Below, one piece after another: positions 1-8,509 of a stretch of DNA of 64,000 nt (position 1 is its first letter; each line of letters opens with the position of its first letter). Where the stretch lies: NCBI RefSeq assembly GCF_024363565.1, contig NZ_JAJEKE010000017.1, positions 1 to 64,000 on the forward strand, given 5' to 3'. The notes beneath the pieces were generated by a model. It worked only from the letters and a program-made list of their open reading frames with translations. It was not told the DNA's origin and made no database searches. Origin of the DNA: Lutispora saccharofermentans. Its GTDB lineage: Bacteria > Bacillota > Clostridia > Lutisporales > Lutisporaceae. The translations under genes and the position numbers were made by a program.

Positions 1-86
1 CGGCTTATCGCGCCAACGTTCTTTATTTTATTACATTCTCTTTCCCTTGTCAATATGCTTTTCGACTTTTTTATGGCTTTTCTCTT

Positions 87-782
87 TTAATCTTCAAAAG
101 GACTTTTTGTCGGCACTAAATCCATGAATTTATCAGCGCTTCCCTGTGGCAAGTTGATATAACTTTGGGGAACGTCTCCGACAATAATTGTTTCTGAAAC
201 AGGTACGTTAGTAGAAACATCAATTTTATCCCCCGCAAAAGGAACTATTATCTGAACCTTTGTATCTACCTTTAAATAAATTTTTAACCTTGTCTGGTTT
301 ATCCCGGCTTCGGAAAATTCCGTTATGAAATTTACATTTACAGATCCGGCAGGCTGGATTTTAATATTAAACTTTGGTCCAAAATCAGCAAAAAGCTGGC
401 TGCCCACGATATTACCGATTGAAATCGAAAGATCTCTTGCTGTAATATTTTCGAGCTCATTTTGTATAGATATGGAGGTTTCTACAGCCAATCTGTTCAT
501 TTCAATAGCGTTTGCCTGTACCATAGTTACTTTCCCCATATTGTCAGTTTTTATAATCAGCAGATTCCCAAAACTATCCACTTCTATCTTTTTGCTTACT
601 GCATCATTGATCGCTTGAGTCGCAAACAATCTTGCCTTTATCTCCGACATTACGATAATCTTGGGCCTGATATTATTTTCTACATATATATAAAAAGAAA
701 ACATCAAAATAAACGCTATTAATGCAAAAAAGAAGAACAGCCTTCTCTTCTTCCTAAGTGTATGGTTGTTATACCATCTCAT
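87..782 (-). CDS. yunB: Sporulation protein YunB
   Basis: About 231 residues, recognised as the YunB family, a membrane-anchored sporulation protein; in Bacillus subtilis yunB belongs to the mother-cell SigE regulon, and its biochemical role is not known. One hydrophobic segment near residues 11-33, preceded by a basic stretch (RKKRR), suggests an N-terminal anchor with the rest outside the cytoplasm. The ATG at 782 is preferred because GGTGGTG lies just upstream; a longer frame to 803 would bury that site. It stands alone on the minus strand, divergent from the PBP gene. Family assignment is confident; function stays inferred. Confidence 0.85.
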   Translation of the reverse strand: MRWYNNHTLRKKRRLFFFFALIAFILMFSFYIYVENNIRPKIIVMSEIKARLFATQAINDAVSKKIEVDSFGNLLIIKTDNMGKVTMVQANAIEMNRLAVETSISIQNELENITARDLSISIGNIVGSQLFADFGPKFNIKIQPAGSVNVNFITEFSEAGINQTRLKIYLKVDTKVQIIVPFAGDKIDVSTNVPVSETIIVGDVPQSYINLPQGSADKFMDLVPTKSPFED

Positions 783-923
783 TTTTACACCACCATAATT
801 CAAAATTTATTATTTTCATAATTAATATATGAAGGATGTAGTTTGTTCAATGTTTCATTTATTTTTTCAGCTTTAGAACTATTTTTCTTTGAATTCGTCA
901 AAATACCATAGGTGAAGCCTCAT

Positions 924-952
924 TTGATAACATTGTATCAATATGATATAAT
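924..952 (+). promoter_or_regulatory. Housekeeping (SigA-type) promoter of the PBP1A gene
   Basis: TTGATA at 924-929 and TATAAT at 947-952 are separated by exactly 17 bases. Transcription would start near 959, about 48 bases before the ATG at 1007, which has its own GGAGG site. Motif match only. Confidence 0.7.
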
Positions 953-1006
953 TGGTCTATTAAATAATTCTCAAGGGTCTCTGCTAATCTACTGAGGAGG
1001 TATAAT

Positions 1007-3352
1007 ATGAGTACCGATGATAATAAACAAAATACGAATAAACGCAAAAAGAAAAATAAAAGTAAGTCTATAAACAAAATATTGAAAGTTATAGTTATAG
1101 CTCTGCTGTTGGTTATTTTTATTGGCGCCGGAGCTGCTTTAGGCACTGCTTATGCATGGATAAAAAGTGCTGAACCTCTGGACACAAAAGAGGTGTTTAA
1201 CCTTGATCAAACCTCTTATATAGTTGATGAAAAGGATCGTGTCATCGATAAACTTCACGCTAATGAAAACAGAAGCATTGTGACTCTTGACCAAATTCCC
1301 AAAAATCTTCAAAATGCTTTCATTGCTATTGAGGATAAAAGATTTTACAAGCATAATGGCATTGATCCTCAGCGCATGGTTGGATCGCTCATCGAAGACA
1401 TAAAGCTTGGTAAACTAGCGCATGGTGCAAGTACTATTACTCAACAGCTCATAAAAAATGTTTATCTTACACAAGATAAAGAATGGAAGCGTAAGGTAGT
1501 AGAGATGTATTATGCCATACAATTGGAACGCCAGTTCACAAAGGACCAAATTCTGGAGGCATACCTTAATACTATTGGATTAGGCGGCAATAATATAGCA
1601 GGCGTAAAGGAAGGTGCTCTATATTATTTCGCTAAAGATCTAAAGGACCTTAGCCTGGCGGAATCAGCTGTAATAGCAGGAATTACTAATTTGCCATCAG
1701 CTTATTCACCATATTTGAATTATGATAAATCAATGAAGCGTAAGAATTTAATTCTTGGTGAAATGCTTAAACAAAATATGATTTCAAAAGATGAATATGA
1801 CAAGGCTATCACTGAAGAAATTAAGCTGGCCAAAGCTGAAAAAGAAGTAGATACTACTTATTTTGCTGATATGGTTATTAAAGATGTTACTCAAGCTTTA
1901 CAAGATAAATTGGGCTATACAAAAGAGGAAGCCAACAGAAAAGTATTTAACGGCGGATTAAAGATTGTTGCAACAATTGATACTGATTTGCAAAATATCT
2001 TAGAAGAATCATTCAACAATCCAGATTTGTTCCCTAAATCAAGTGAAGATGAAAATAACATTTTGCAGCCTCAAGCTGCAATGGTAATTTTAGACAATAA
2101 GACGGGTGAAATTAAAGCGGTTATGGGCGGAAGAGATCCAAAAGTAAGAAGGGGGCTGAACAGAGCAAATTCTGATCAGACTCAACGCCAGCCGGGGTCG
2201 GCTATAAAGCCGTTAGCTGTGTATGCACCTGCGTTGGATAACGGTTATACTACAGGAACTGTAATAGATGATGCTCCTGTTACATTTGGAACTTATTCTC
2301 CCAGAAACTATGACAGAAAGTTCAGCGGCTTAGTTACCGTAAGAGAAGCAATTCAACGTTCTCTTAATGTAGTAGCTGTAAAAATTGTACAAGATATTGG
2401 AGTGGAACGTTCATACGAATACCTCCAGAAATTTGGTATTACAACATTAGACAAGACAAATGATAAAAACCTTCCTGCTTTAGCTTTGGGTGGTATGACA
2501 AAAGGCCTTAAACCCCTTGAATTAGCAGCCGCATACAATGTTTTTCCCAATAAAGGTGTATATATTAAACCTATCTCCTTCACCAAGGTATACGATAGGT
2601 ATGGTAATGTCTTGCTGGACAACACTCCAGAGAAGCACAGAGTAATAAGTGAACAAGTAGCATATCTCATGGTAGATATAATGAAGGGTGTTGTAAAAGG
2701 AGGCACAGGAGGAAATGCGGCGTTAGCAAATATGCCTGTTGCCGGAAAAACCGGTACGACTTCCGAACAAAAAGATGCATGGTTTGTTGGCTACACTCCT
2801 TATTATACTGCTGCAGTTTGGATAGGTCATGATATGCCAAAGAAGATGAGCTTTACAGGGGGCTCTTACCCTGCTAAGCTATGGAAATCCATTATGCAGA
2901 CAATACACAAAGACTTGCCTAGGAAGGACTTTGAAAGACCGGATGGCTTAGTATCCGTAGAGATATGCACTGAGTCGGGCAAAAGGCCGTCCGAGCTGTG
3001 CGCACTGGACCCAAGGGGCTCCACAATACGTTCGGAACTATTTATAAAAGGAACAGAGCCGCCTGAAGACAGCATATGTGATATACATGTAATTAAAGAT
3101 GTGTGCATTGAGTCAAATAAGCTGGCATCAGAATATTGCCCCCCTGCTTCTATACAGTCAAAAGTTTTTATACAAAGACCTGAAGCATTAGATCCTAACA
3201 GGCCTATGCCGGCTGACTATATATATGAAGCGCCAACTTCAATATGTGATATACACAAAACTTTTATGCCGGAGCCGGAGGAAGGCGATGACTACGAAAC
3301 AGACAGCGATACAGGGGAAATTGATAGCAGCGGCGGCGATGATGATTATTAA
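1007..3352 (+). CDS. Class A penicillin-binding protein 1A (transglycosylase/transpeptidase)
   Basis: 781 residues; bifunctional peptidoglycan synthase at the outer face of the membrane. A basic N-terminus and one membrane segment (about 26-50) are followed by a GT51 domain with catalytic Glu109 in the motif EDKRFYKHNG and the motif GASTITQQ (140-147). The transpeptidase domain has S398-x-x-K401, SLN at 452-454 and KTG at 581-583, so both activities look intact. The C-terminal tail carries two cysteine modules (C654/C665/C691 and C700/C711/C747), each ending in CDIH, and then an acidic Asp/Glu-rich end. The ATG has a strong GAGGAGG site 6-7 bases upstream. Monocistronic, with a hairpin behind it. 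Confidence 0.95.
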   Translation: MSTDDNKQNTNKRKKKNKSKSINKILKVIVIALLLVIFIGAGAALGTAYAWIKSAEPLDTKEVFNLDQTSYIVDEKDRVIDKLHANENRSIVTLDQIPKNLQNAFIAIEDKRFYKHNGIDPQRMVGSLIEDIKLGKLAHGASTITQQLIKNVYLTQDKEWKRKVVEMYYAIQLERQFTKDQILEAYLNTIGLGGNNIAGVKEGALYYFAKDLKDLSLAESAVIAGITNLPSAYSPYLNYDKSMKRKNLILGEMLKQNMISKDEYDKAITEEIKLAKAEKEVDTTYFADMVIKDVTQALQDKLGYTKEEANRKVFNGGLKIVATIDTDLQNILEESFNNPDLFPKSSEDENNILQPQAAMVILDNKTGEIKAVMGGRDPKVRRGLNRANSDQTQRQPGSAIKPLAVYAPALDNGYTTGTVIDDAPVTFGTYSPRNYDRKFSGLVTVREAIQRSLNVVAVKIVQDIGVERSYEYLQKFGITTLDKTNDKNLPALALGGMTKGLKPLELAAAYNVFPNKGVYIKPISFTKVYDRYGNVLLDNTPEKHRVISEQVAYLMVDIMKGVVKGGTGGNAALANMPVAGKTGTTSEQKDAWFVGYTPYYTAAVWIGHDMPKKMSFTGGSYPAKLWKSIMQTIHKDLPRKDFERPDGLVSVEICTESGKRPSELCALDPRGSTIRSELFIKGTEPPEDSICDIHVIKDVCIESNKLASEYCPPASIQSKVFIQRPEALDPNRPMPADYIYEAPTSICDIHKTFMPEPEEGDDYETDSDTGEIDSSGGDDDY

Positions 3353-3370
3353 TTGAATAAAGATTGTTTT

Positions 3371-3398
3371 AAGGAGAAGCCAATTAAGGCTTCTCCTT
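3371..3398 (+). terminator. Hairpin after the PBP1A gene
   Basis: A perfect 11-bp stem (3371-3381 with 3388-3398) and 6-base loop lie 18 bases after the PBP stop. The downstream T-run is weak, so it may be a partial terminator or a 3'-end stabiliser. Confidence 0.55.
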
Positions 3399-3423
3399 AT
3401 TCATGCAGAAGCATTCTTGTAGT

Positions 3424-3549
3424 TCAATCGTGCTTTTTCATAATATTTGCGCTTATCTTTTCTTCAATATCTGACCTTATTTCATTTTCGCCTTCCTGCT
3501 CCATGTTGAGAAAAGCTTTGTTGATACGATAATAATTGTTCTGTTTCAT
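3424..3549 (-). CDS. Small hypothetical protein (41 aa)
   Basis: Reads MKQNNYYRINKAFLNMEQEG and continues to a total of 41 residues, charged and hydrophilic, ending in KKHD. A GAGGTG ribosome binding site sits 6 bases before the ATG, the main support for it being a gene. It lies downstream of sigF on the same strand and behind another mini-gene (3675-3803) with an equally good site. I do not recognise the family. A short helical sporulation-associated peptide would fit the setting, but that is a guess from position. Confidence 0.5.
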   Translation of the reverse strand: MKQNNYYRINKAFLNMEQEGENEIRSDIEEKISANIMKKHD

Positions 3550-3674
3550 ACAATTCACCTCAAAAAAAATCATGTAACTCTATTAAATTGGTTGCTGCAG
3601 CAATTGACTTTGTTTGCCGATATCAATAAATACTCCTGACAATACAAATCGCCCCATCAAGCTGGTATAGCAAA

Positions 3675-3803
3675 CTATATAGCTCGTACAAGCTTTGCTT
3701 TTTCAGGTATATGATCCAAAGGTTTACTTTTTGTTACTATCCATGAAAAATATGAAATTAAAATTATTATTAATATAATCAATAAAAATCGTAACCTTAT
3801 CAT
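3675..3803 (-). CDS. Small single-pass membrane protein (42 aa)
   Basis: Begins MIRLRFLLIILIIILISYFS: a short basic N-terminus, a single hydrophobic helix (about residues 6-24) and a basic C-terminal tail of some 18 residues. A GAGGTGG ribosome binding site lies 3-4 bases before the ATG. It sits after the sigF terminator and before the 41-residue mini-gene. No family recognised. Membrane peptides of this size are often missed by gene callers. Confidence 0.5.
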   Translation of the reverse strand: MIRLRFLLIILIIILISYFSWIVTKSKPLDHIPEKAKLVRAI

Positions 3804-3865
3804 ATTCCACCTCAAGTTGCTTCTAATATTAGTATTAATAATTTATTTATAATAATTCATTAATC

Positions 3866-3903
3866 TAAAAAAAAGAAAAGTCTCTAAAGAATCTCAGAAA
3901 CTT
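3866..3903 (-). terminator. Rho-independent terminator of the spoIIA operon
   Basis: Read on the minus strand, an 8-bp stem (one G-U pair) with a 10-base loop is followed by a T-rich run of about 12 bases. It lies about 30 bases after the sigF stop. Confidence 0.7.
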
Positions 3904-3932
3904 CCCTTATAAATGTTAGGTTATTATAGATG

Positions 3933-4670
3933 CTAAGTTATTCTTTTTCTTAGCTTGTCAAGAATTTTTTTCTCTATTCGTGATACCTGAACTTGAGATA
4001 TTCCCAATATATTAGCGACCTGGCATTGGGTATTTTCGCTGAAATATCTAAGCATTATTATCTGTCTCTCTCTAGGCTCCAAAGTAGCGAGAACTTCTCT
4101 CAGCGCTATCTTGTCTATTAGATCTATATCCTCCAGGCTCTCATTTTGAATTTTATCGATAAGCAAAACCGGTGAGCCATCATCCTGATAAATAACCTCT
4201 TGCAAGGATTGAGTAGAATTAATGGAATCCATAGCGATGATCAAATCTTCTGCAGGTATGTCAAGTTCAGCTGCTAATTCGGATACCGTCGGCTCTCTTC
4301 CAAAGTTCTTTTCTATATTTTCTTTACAGGCATTAGCTTTTATAGCAATCTCCTTGATGCTTCTGCTTACTTTTATTAATCCATCATCCCGCAAAAATCT
4401 TTTAATTTCACCTATTATCATAGGTATAGCATATGTAGAAAATCTCACATTATATGAGCTGTCAAATTTTTTTATCGCTTTTAGCAGGCCTATGCTGCCG
4501 ATCTGCACCAGATCTTCATATTCGCAGCCCCTGTTTAAAAATCGCTTTACGACACTGCGCACCAGACCTAAATTCTGCGATACTATATAGTTTTCAGCGT
4601 TTGTATCTCCGCTCTGGGCTTTTAAAATAATATCTATTATGGCTTCTTGAGAAAGCTCTGACCAATCCAT
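3933..4670 (-). CDS. sigF: RNA polymerase sporulation sigma factor SigF
   Basis: 245 residues, full length for SigF, the first forespore-specific sigma factor. Sigma-70 regions are visible: region 2 with EDLVQIGSIGLLKAIKKFD and RFSTYAIPMIIGEIKRFLRD, then regions 3 and 4 ending in an HTH of the type QVANILGISQVQVSRIEKK. It is the last gene of the canonical spoIIAA-spoIIAB-sigF operon, 11 bases after spoIIAB. Gene order separates it from the similar SigG: SigF is encoded with its own anti-sigma and anti-anti-sigma factors. A terminator follows. Confidence 0.97.
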   Translation of the reverse strand: MDWSELSQEAIIDIILKAQSGDTNAENYIVSQNLGLVRSVVKRFLNRGCEYEDLVQIGSIGLLKAIKKFDSSYNVRFSTYAIPMIIGEIKRFLRDDGLIKVSRSIKEIAIKANACKENIEKNFGREPTVSELAAELDIPAEDLIIAMDSINSTQSLQEVIYQDDGSPVLLIDKIQNESLEDIDLIDKIALREVLATLEPRERQIIMLRYFSENTQCQVANILGISQVQVSRIEKKILDKLRKRIT

Positions 4671-4681
4671 AAGATACTCCT

Positions 4682-5110
4682 TCAGTCTTTTTTAAAGTTT
4701 TTTCTCATTATGACGGTTGTACCCTTCCCGGGCTCGGAGAATATGCTGACCTGATCCATAAATGTTTCCATAACAGTAAAGCCCATACCTGATCTCTCTA
4801 ACTCTGGCTTGCTTGTATATAAAGGCTGCCTTGCCATTTCAATGTCCTCTATTCCCTTGCCTTTATCGCTTATTTCAATTTCTACCGTATTATCAATTAT
4901 CCTGCAAATTATTGTCACGTATCCCTGCTCATATTCGTAACCATGTATTATACAATTGGTTACAGCCTCAGACACGGCTGTTTTAATCTCTGATATTTCT
5001 TCAATAGTCGGATCCAGTTGAGCTGCAAAGGCAGCTACTACTGATCTTGCAAAGCTTTCATTTTGCGATTTGCTTAGAAACTCAAGTTTCATTTCATTGT
5101 CAACTCTCAT
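4682..5110 (-). CDS. spoIIAB: Anti-sigma F factor SpoIIAB (serine kinase)
   Basis: 142 residues with a GHKL ATPase/kinase fold: N-box ([19 protein letters not shown]), G1 box ([11 protein letters not shown]) and G2 box ([15 protein letters not shown]). In characterised sporeformers SpoIIAB binds and holds SigF, and phosphorylates SpoIIAA to inactivate it. The ATG at 5110 is kept because AAAGGAG lies 9 bases upstream. Located 14 bases after spoIIAA and 11 before sigF, so the three are co-transcribed. Confidence 0.97.
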   Translation of the reverse strand: MRVDNEMKLEFLSKSQNESFARSVVAAFAAQLDPTIEEISEIKTAVSEAVTNCIIHGYEYEQGYVTIICRIIDNTVEIEISDKGKGIEDIEMARQPLYTSKPELERSGMGFTVMETFMDQVSIFSEPGKGTTVIMRKNFKKD

Positions 5111-5124
5111 TAAATTACGCTCCT

Positions 5125-5460
5125 TTACAGTTTTTCTATGGCAGTTTTTTTATTGTCAAAGCTGGGTATGATTCTTTTGAGACCGCAGATTTCATAGATT
5201 CTCTTTATCTGAGGCTTCATCGACACTATACCTACCTTTCCTCCATTAGAGGCTATGAACTTATATCTTCCGATTATGACACCAATTCCGGAGCTGTCCA
5301 TAAAATTGAGATGGCTCATATCAAATAAAATATTTTTAGGATTTTTAGCCAAGATTTCATCATCGATTTCATCTCTGACGTAGCTTGAGCTATGATGGTC
5401 CAACTCACCATTAAGCTTTATGATCAATATATTATTGAGTGTCTCAAAGTTAACTTGCAT
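5125..5460 (-). CDS. spoIIAA: Anti-sigma F factor antagonist SpoIIAA
   Basis: 111 residues, one STAS domain. The motif DSSGIG (residues 55-60) holds the serine that SpoIIAB phosphorylates; when SpoIIE removes the phosphate, SpoIIAA binds SpoIIAB and frees SigF. First gene of the operon, with GGAGGG just before its ATG and a SigH-like promoter about 33 bases upstream. Confidence 0.96.
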   Translation of the reverse strand: MQVNFETLNNILIIKLNGELDHHSSSYVRDEIDDEILAKNPKNILFDMSHLNFMDSSGIGVIIGRYKFIASNGGKVGIVSMKPQIKRIYEICGLKRIIPSFDNKKTAIEKL

Positions 5461-5492
5461 TATTTTCCCTCCATTACCATAGTAGTATTATT

Positions 5493-5519
5493 ATTCTTTA
5501 TTCAACTTTTTTTTCCTTC
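5493..5519 (-). promoter_or_regulatory. Putative SigH-type promoter of the spoIIA operon
   Basis: On the minus strand GAAGGAAAA, an 11-base spacer and AAAGAAT match the SigH consensus RnAGGAwWW-N11/12-RnnGAAT. The start of transcription would fall about 25 bases before spoIIAA. spoIIA is SigH-dependent in Bacillus subtilis, so both motif and location fit. Confidence 0.6.
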
Positions 5520-5685
5520 AGCGAAAAATGTAATGTTTTGTATGATTTATAATTTTAGCTACTTTTTTTATTTTTTTCTAAAAAAGTGAAACCTTAATCT
5601 ATTTTTGTCGTATAAATACATGGAAACATTGTGAATTATTTTGAATGCTATGTGTTATACTTGATTTAGATGAGGAGTGATTTAA

Positions 5686-6792
5686 GTGAATATCCTTATA
5701 TTTTCAGTTTCTATTGGAAACGGCCACGACCAGGTGGCTCATACCATCAGAAACGAATTTATATCCGCTGACCCCGAGAACAGCGTAAAAATTATTAATA
5801 CAATAAGTTTGATCAGTCCACTGCTTGATAAAGTAATATTGGACAGTTATCTTAATATATTAAAGTTCTACCCAAAGGCTTGGGGTAAAATTTATGAGAA
5901 AACCAATAAACTGGACCCAATAATAGACATTAATGAAATAGCAAATAAGCTGGTTACGGTATGGTTTAAGAAGCCTACCGTGAATTTTGAACCGGATGTA
6001 ATTTTTTGTACCCATAGTTTTCCGGCTTCAATTATTTCTAATCTAAAAGAGAAGAAGATTATTAACTGTCCTCTTATCACAATTATTACAGACTATAATA
6101 TCCATTCCTCATACATTAATGACCATACTGATTATTATGTTGTTCCTCACGAAAGCCTTGTGTATGCAATGAAGGATTTCGGAGTGCCTTCTAATAAAGT
6201 ATTGCCTTTCGGCATACCTATAAGAAGAGAGTTTTCTTTTACCATAGATAGAAAAAAGCTTATTGAAGATTTAAAACTCGCAGATAAAAAAACAATTCTT
6301 GTTATGGGAGGCGGCTTAGGACTAGGTTCAATAAATAGAATAGTCAAAGAACTGGATAAGAAGCTCAGCAATATACAGATTATTGCCGTTGCAGGGCGTA
6401 ACGAAAGATTGGAAGTCAAGCTTAAAAACCTTGATACAAAGAACCATCTTGTTGTCTATGGCTTTGCGAGCAATATGCATGAGCTCATAGAAGTATCTGA
6501 TCTGGTTATAACTAAACCGGGCGGAGTTACTACGGCGGAGGTTCTATCCAGGGAAAAGCCCTTAATAATATTCTCCCCCATACCCGGACAAGAATCCGAT
6601 AATGCAGAATTTCTCTTAAATAGCGGTGTTGCCGCAACTTCATCCGATGTGATGAAGATACCGCCGTTGATCAACCAGATATTGAATCATGAAGTAAGGA
6701 TTGAAAGCATGAAGAAACTATCAGCATGCCTTAAAAAGCCCTATTCAGCTGCAGATATAGTAAATTTCGTAACAAAAACCTATAAAAAATAA
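5686..6792 (+). CDS. GT28 (MGDG synthase/UgtP-type) diacylglycerol glycosyltransferase
   Basis: 368 residues. The N-terminal glycine-rich motif SVSIGNGHDQVA is characteristic of the MGDG-synthase N domain, and the C-terminal half has the GT28 donor site KPGGVTTAEVLSREKPLI followed by PGQESDNAEFL. Such enzymes transfer glucose or galactose from a UDP-sugar to diacylglycerol, making membrane glycolipid and the anchor of lipoteichoic acid. Sugar specificity cannot be read from sequence. GTG start with GAGGAG 8 bases upstream. Monocistronic; a terminator follows. A polysaccharide or murein glycosyltransferase is less likely. Confidence 0.82.
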   Translation: MNILIFSVSIGNGHDQVAHTIRNEFISADPENSVKIINTISLISPLLDKVILDSYLNILKFYPKAWGKIYEKTNKLDPIIDINEIANKLVTVWFKKPTVNFEPDVIFCTHSFPASIISNLKEKKIINCPLITIITDYNIHSSYINDHTDYYVVPHESLVYAMKDFGVPSNKVLPFGIPIRREFSFTIDRKKLIEDLKLADKKTILVMGGGLGLGSINRIVKELDKKLSNIQIIAVAGRNERLEVKLKNLDTKNHLVVYGFASNMHELIEVSDLVITKPGGVTTAEVLSREKPLIIFSPIPGQESDNAEFLLNSGVAATSSDVMKIPPLINQILNHEVRIESMKKLSACLKKPYSAADIVNFVTKTYKK

Positions 6793-6906
6793 TGAGATTG
6801 AGATAATCTAAAAAAATTTGGAAGAGCGTAAAATATTATTGCATTTTATATTTTTATAACCTATAATGTTATTGAAATTGAATAGGTCTAGAATAAATCG
6901 CTCTGC

Positions 6907-6948
6907 AAAAGCCTCTACTTATTGCATCGAAGTTTAGGCTTTTTTTTA
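6907..6948 (+). terminator. Rho-independent terminator
   Basis: AAAAGCCT (6907-6914) pairs with AGGCTTTT (6936-6943), with an inner ACTT/AAGT pairing and a T-run to 6948. It separates the glycosyltransferase from the decarboxylase gene. Confidence 0.75.
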
Positions 6949-6986
6949 ATTCTAAATAATAGCTTGGAAAGGAAGTGTTAATCAAG

Positions 6987-8474
6987 TTGTATAAATTAGA
7001 TCAGACAAAAACACCTTTATTAGACGCACTAATGGAATATGTTAATAATAATACAGTTCCATTTCATGTCCCTGGCCACAAAAAAGGTCAAGGCATGTGG
7101 AATGAATTTAAAAACTTCGTTGGAACAAACGTATTATCAATGGATGTAACGGTTTTTAAACAGGTAGATAGCCTCCATAAGCCTACGGGCGTTATAAAAG
7201 CGGCTCAAGAGCTCGCTGCAGACGCCTACAACACGGACTATACATTCTTTTCGATTCATGGCACTTCGGGAGCCATACAAGCTATGGTTATGAGCGTTGT
7301 CGGACCGGGAGAAAAAATAATTATACCTCGCAATGTTCATAAATCTGTAACGGCAGGTATAATATTAAGCGGTGCATCTCCAGTATATATGCAGCCTGAG
7401 ATTGATCATACCGTTGGGGTTGCACTCAATGTTACGCCGGAAACAGTTGAAAATGCTTTAGAGGACAACCCCGATGCAAAGGCAGTATTGATTGTAAACC
7501 CGACATATTATGGAGTGTCTACAGATATAGAAAAAATTGTAAATATTGTTCATAGATATAATATTCCTTTAATAGTTGACGAAGCTCATGGACCGCATTT
7601 GCATTTTAATAGCAGGCTTCCCATTTCTGCTGTGGATGCAGGAGCAGATATATGCTCTCAGAGCACTCATAAAATAATTGGCTCCATGACGCAAAGTTCT
7701 TTGCTCCACGTAAGGAAAGGCTTTGTAGATGTAAACAGGGTGAAGACAGTTTTAAGCCTGCTTCAAACCACCAGCCCTTCCTATATTCTGCTGGCATCTC
7801 TTGATGCGGCAAGAAAGCAAATGGTCATAGACGGCAAGGAGCTTTTGGATAAAACCATTGACCTGGCTGATTATGCCAGGAAAAGCATTAATTCTATTGA
7901 AGGCTATTATTGTTTTGGTGAAGAGGTATTAGGCAAAAAAGGTGCTTATGCTTTTGATCCCACAAAGGTTACAATTACTTGTAAGGATTTAGGGCTAAGC
8001 GGTTATGAGCTTGAACGGATATTAGCTGAGAAATACTACATTCAGCCTGAAATGTCAGATTTATATAACGTCTTATGTGTATTTTCCCTTGGAGACACTA
8101 AAGAAAGCGTTGACAAACTCATAAATGCTCTGAAAGAGATCAGCGATGTTCAATGCTGCTCTTTAAGAAGAAAGCTTGAAATTATTGATGTCCCTGATAT
8201 ACCGGAACAGATACTGACTCCCCGGGACGCTTTCAACAGCATGACAGTTTCAGTTCCATTGTCTGACAGCATGGGGCAGATAAGTGCGGAATTCTTGATG
8301 GCATACCCTCCAGGCATACCTATACTATGCCCCGGAGAAATGATCACAAAAGATATCATTGATTATGTCAAAGCTCTGAAGGAAGCCAACCTCTACGTTC
8401 AAGGAACTGAAGATCCGGAAGTAAACCATATTAAAGTAGTCAGCGATTTAAATATTTTCAACATAAATGAGTAG
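6987..8474 (+). CDS. Orn/Lys/Arg decarboxylase family protein
   Basis: About 495 residues, PLP-dependent fold-type I group III decarboxylase of the SpeA/YaaO type. Visible features: N-terminal PFHVPGHKKGQGM, PLP-site residues in DEAHGPHLHFN, and SQSTHKIIGSMTQSS containing the Schiff-base lysine. It would decarboxylate arginine, lysine or ornithine for polyamine synthesis or acid tolerance; the substrate is not determined. A TTG start at 6987 is preferred because AAAGGAAGTG lies about 9 bases upstream; a GTG at 6975 overlaps that site. The C-terminus (..NINE) lies inside the inverted-repeat terminator shared with the convergent kinase gene. Confidence 0.85.
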   Translation: MYKLDQTKTPLLDALMEYVNNNTVPFHVPGHKKGQGMWNEFKNFVGTNVLSMDVTVFKQVDSLHKPTGVIKAAQELAADAYNTDYTFFSIHGTSGAIQAMVMSVVGPGEKIIIPRNVHKSVTAGIILSGASPVYMQPEIDHTVGVALNVTPETVENALEDNPDAKAVLIVNPTYYGVSTDIEKIVNIVHRYNIPLIVDEAHGPHLHFNSRLPISAVDAGADICSQSTHKIIGSMTQSSLLHVRKGFVDVNRVKTVLSLLQTTSPSYILLASLDAARKQMVIDGKELLDKTIDLADYARKSINSIEGYYCFGEEVLGKKGAYAFDPTKVTITCKDLGLSGYELERILAEKYYIQPEMSDLYNVLCVFSLGDTKESVDKLINALKEISDVQCCSLRRKLEIIDVPDIPEQILTPRDAFNSMTVSVPLSDSMGQISAEFLMAYPPGIPILCPGEMITKDIIDYVKALKEANLYVQGTEDPEVNHIKVVSDLNIFNINE

Positions 8475-8509
8475 AGGTTTTGCGATGCAAAACCTCTACT
8501 CATTTATGT
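8461..8509. terminator. Bidirectional terminator formed by a perfect 23-bp inverted repeat
   Basis: 8461-8483 and 8487-8509 are perfect inverted copies around a 3-base loop. The arms contain the last codons and stop codons of both convergent genes, so both proteins end in Ile-Asn-Glu. T-tracts are poor, so termination strength is uncertain. Confidence 0.7.

Noticed and set aside
804..900. SigE promoter for yunB
   Set aside because: A CATATATT box resembles the -10, but no -35 lies at the proper distance.
5600..5685. SigA promoter for the glycosyltransferase gene
   Set aside because: TATACT boxes are present, but -35 candidates are 9 or 21 bases away.
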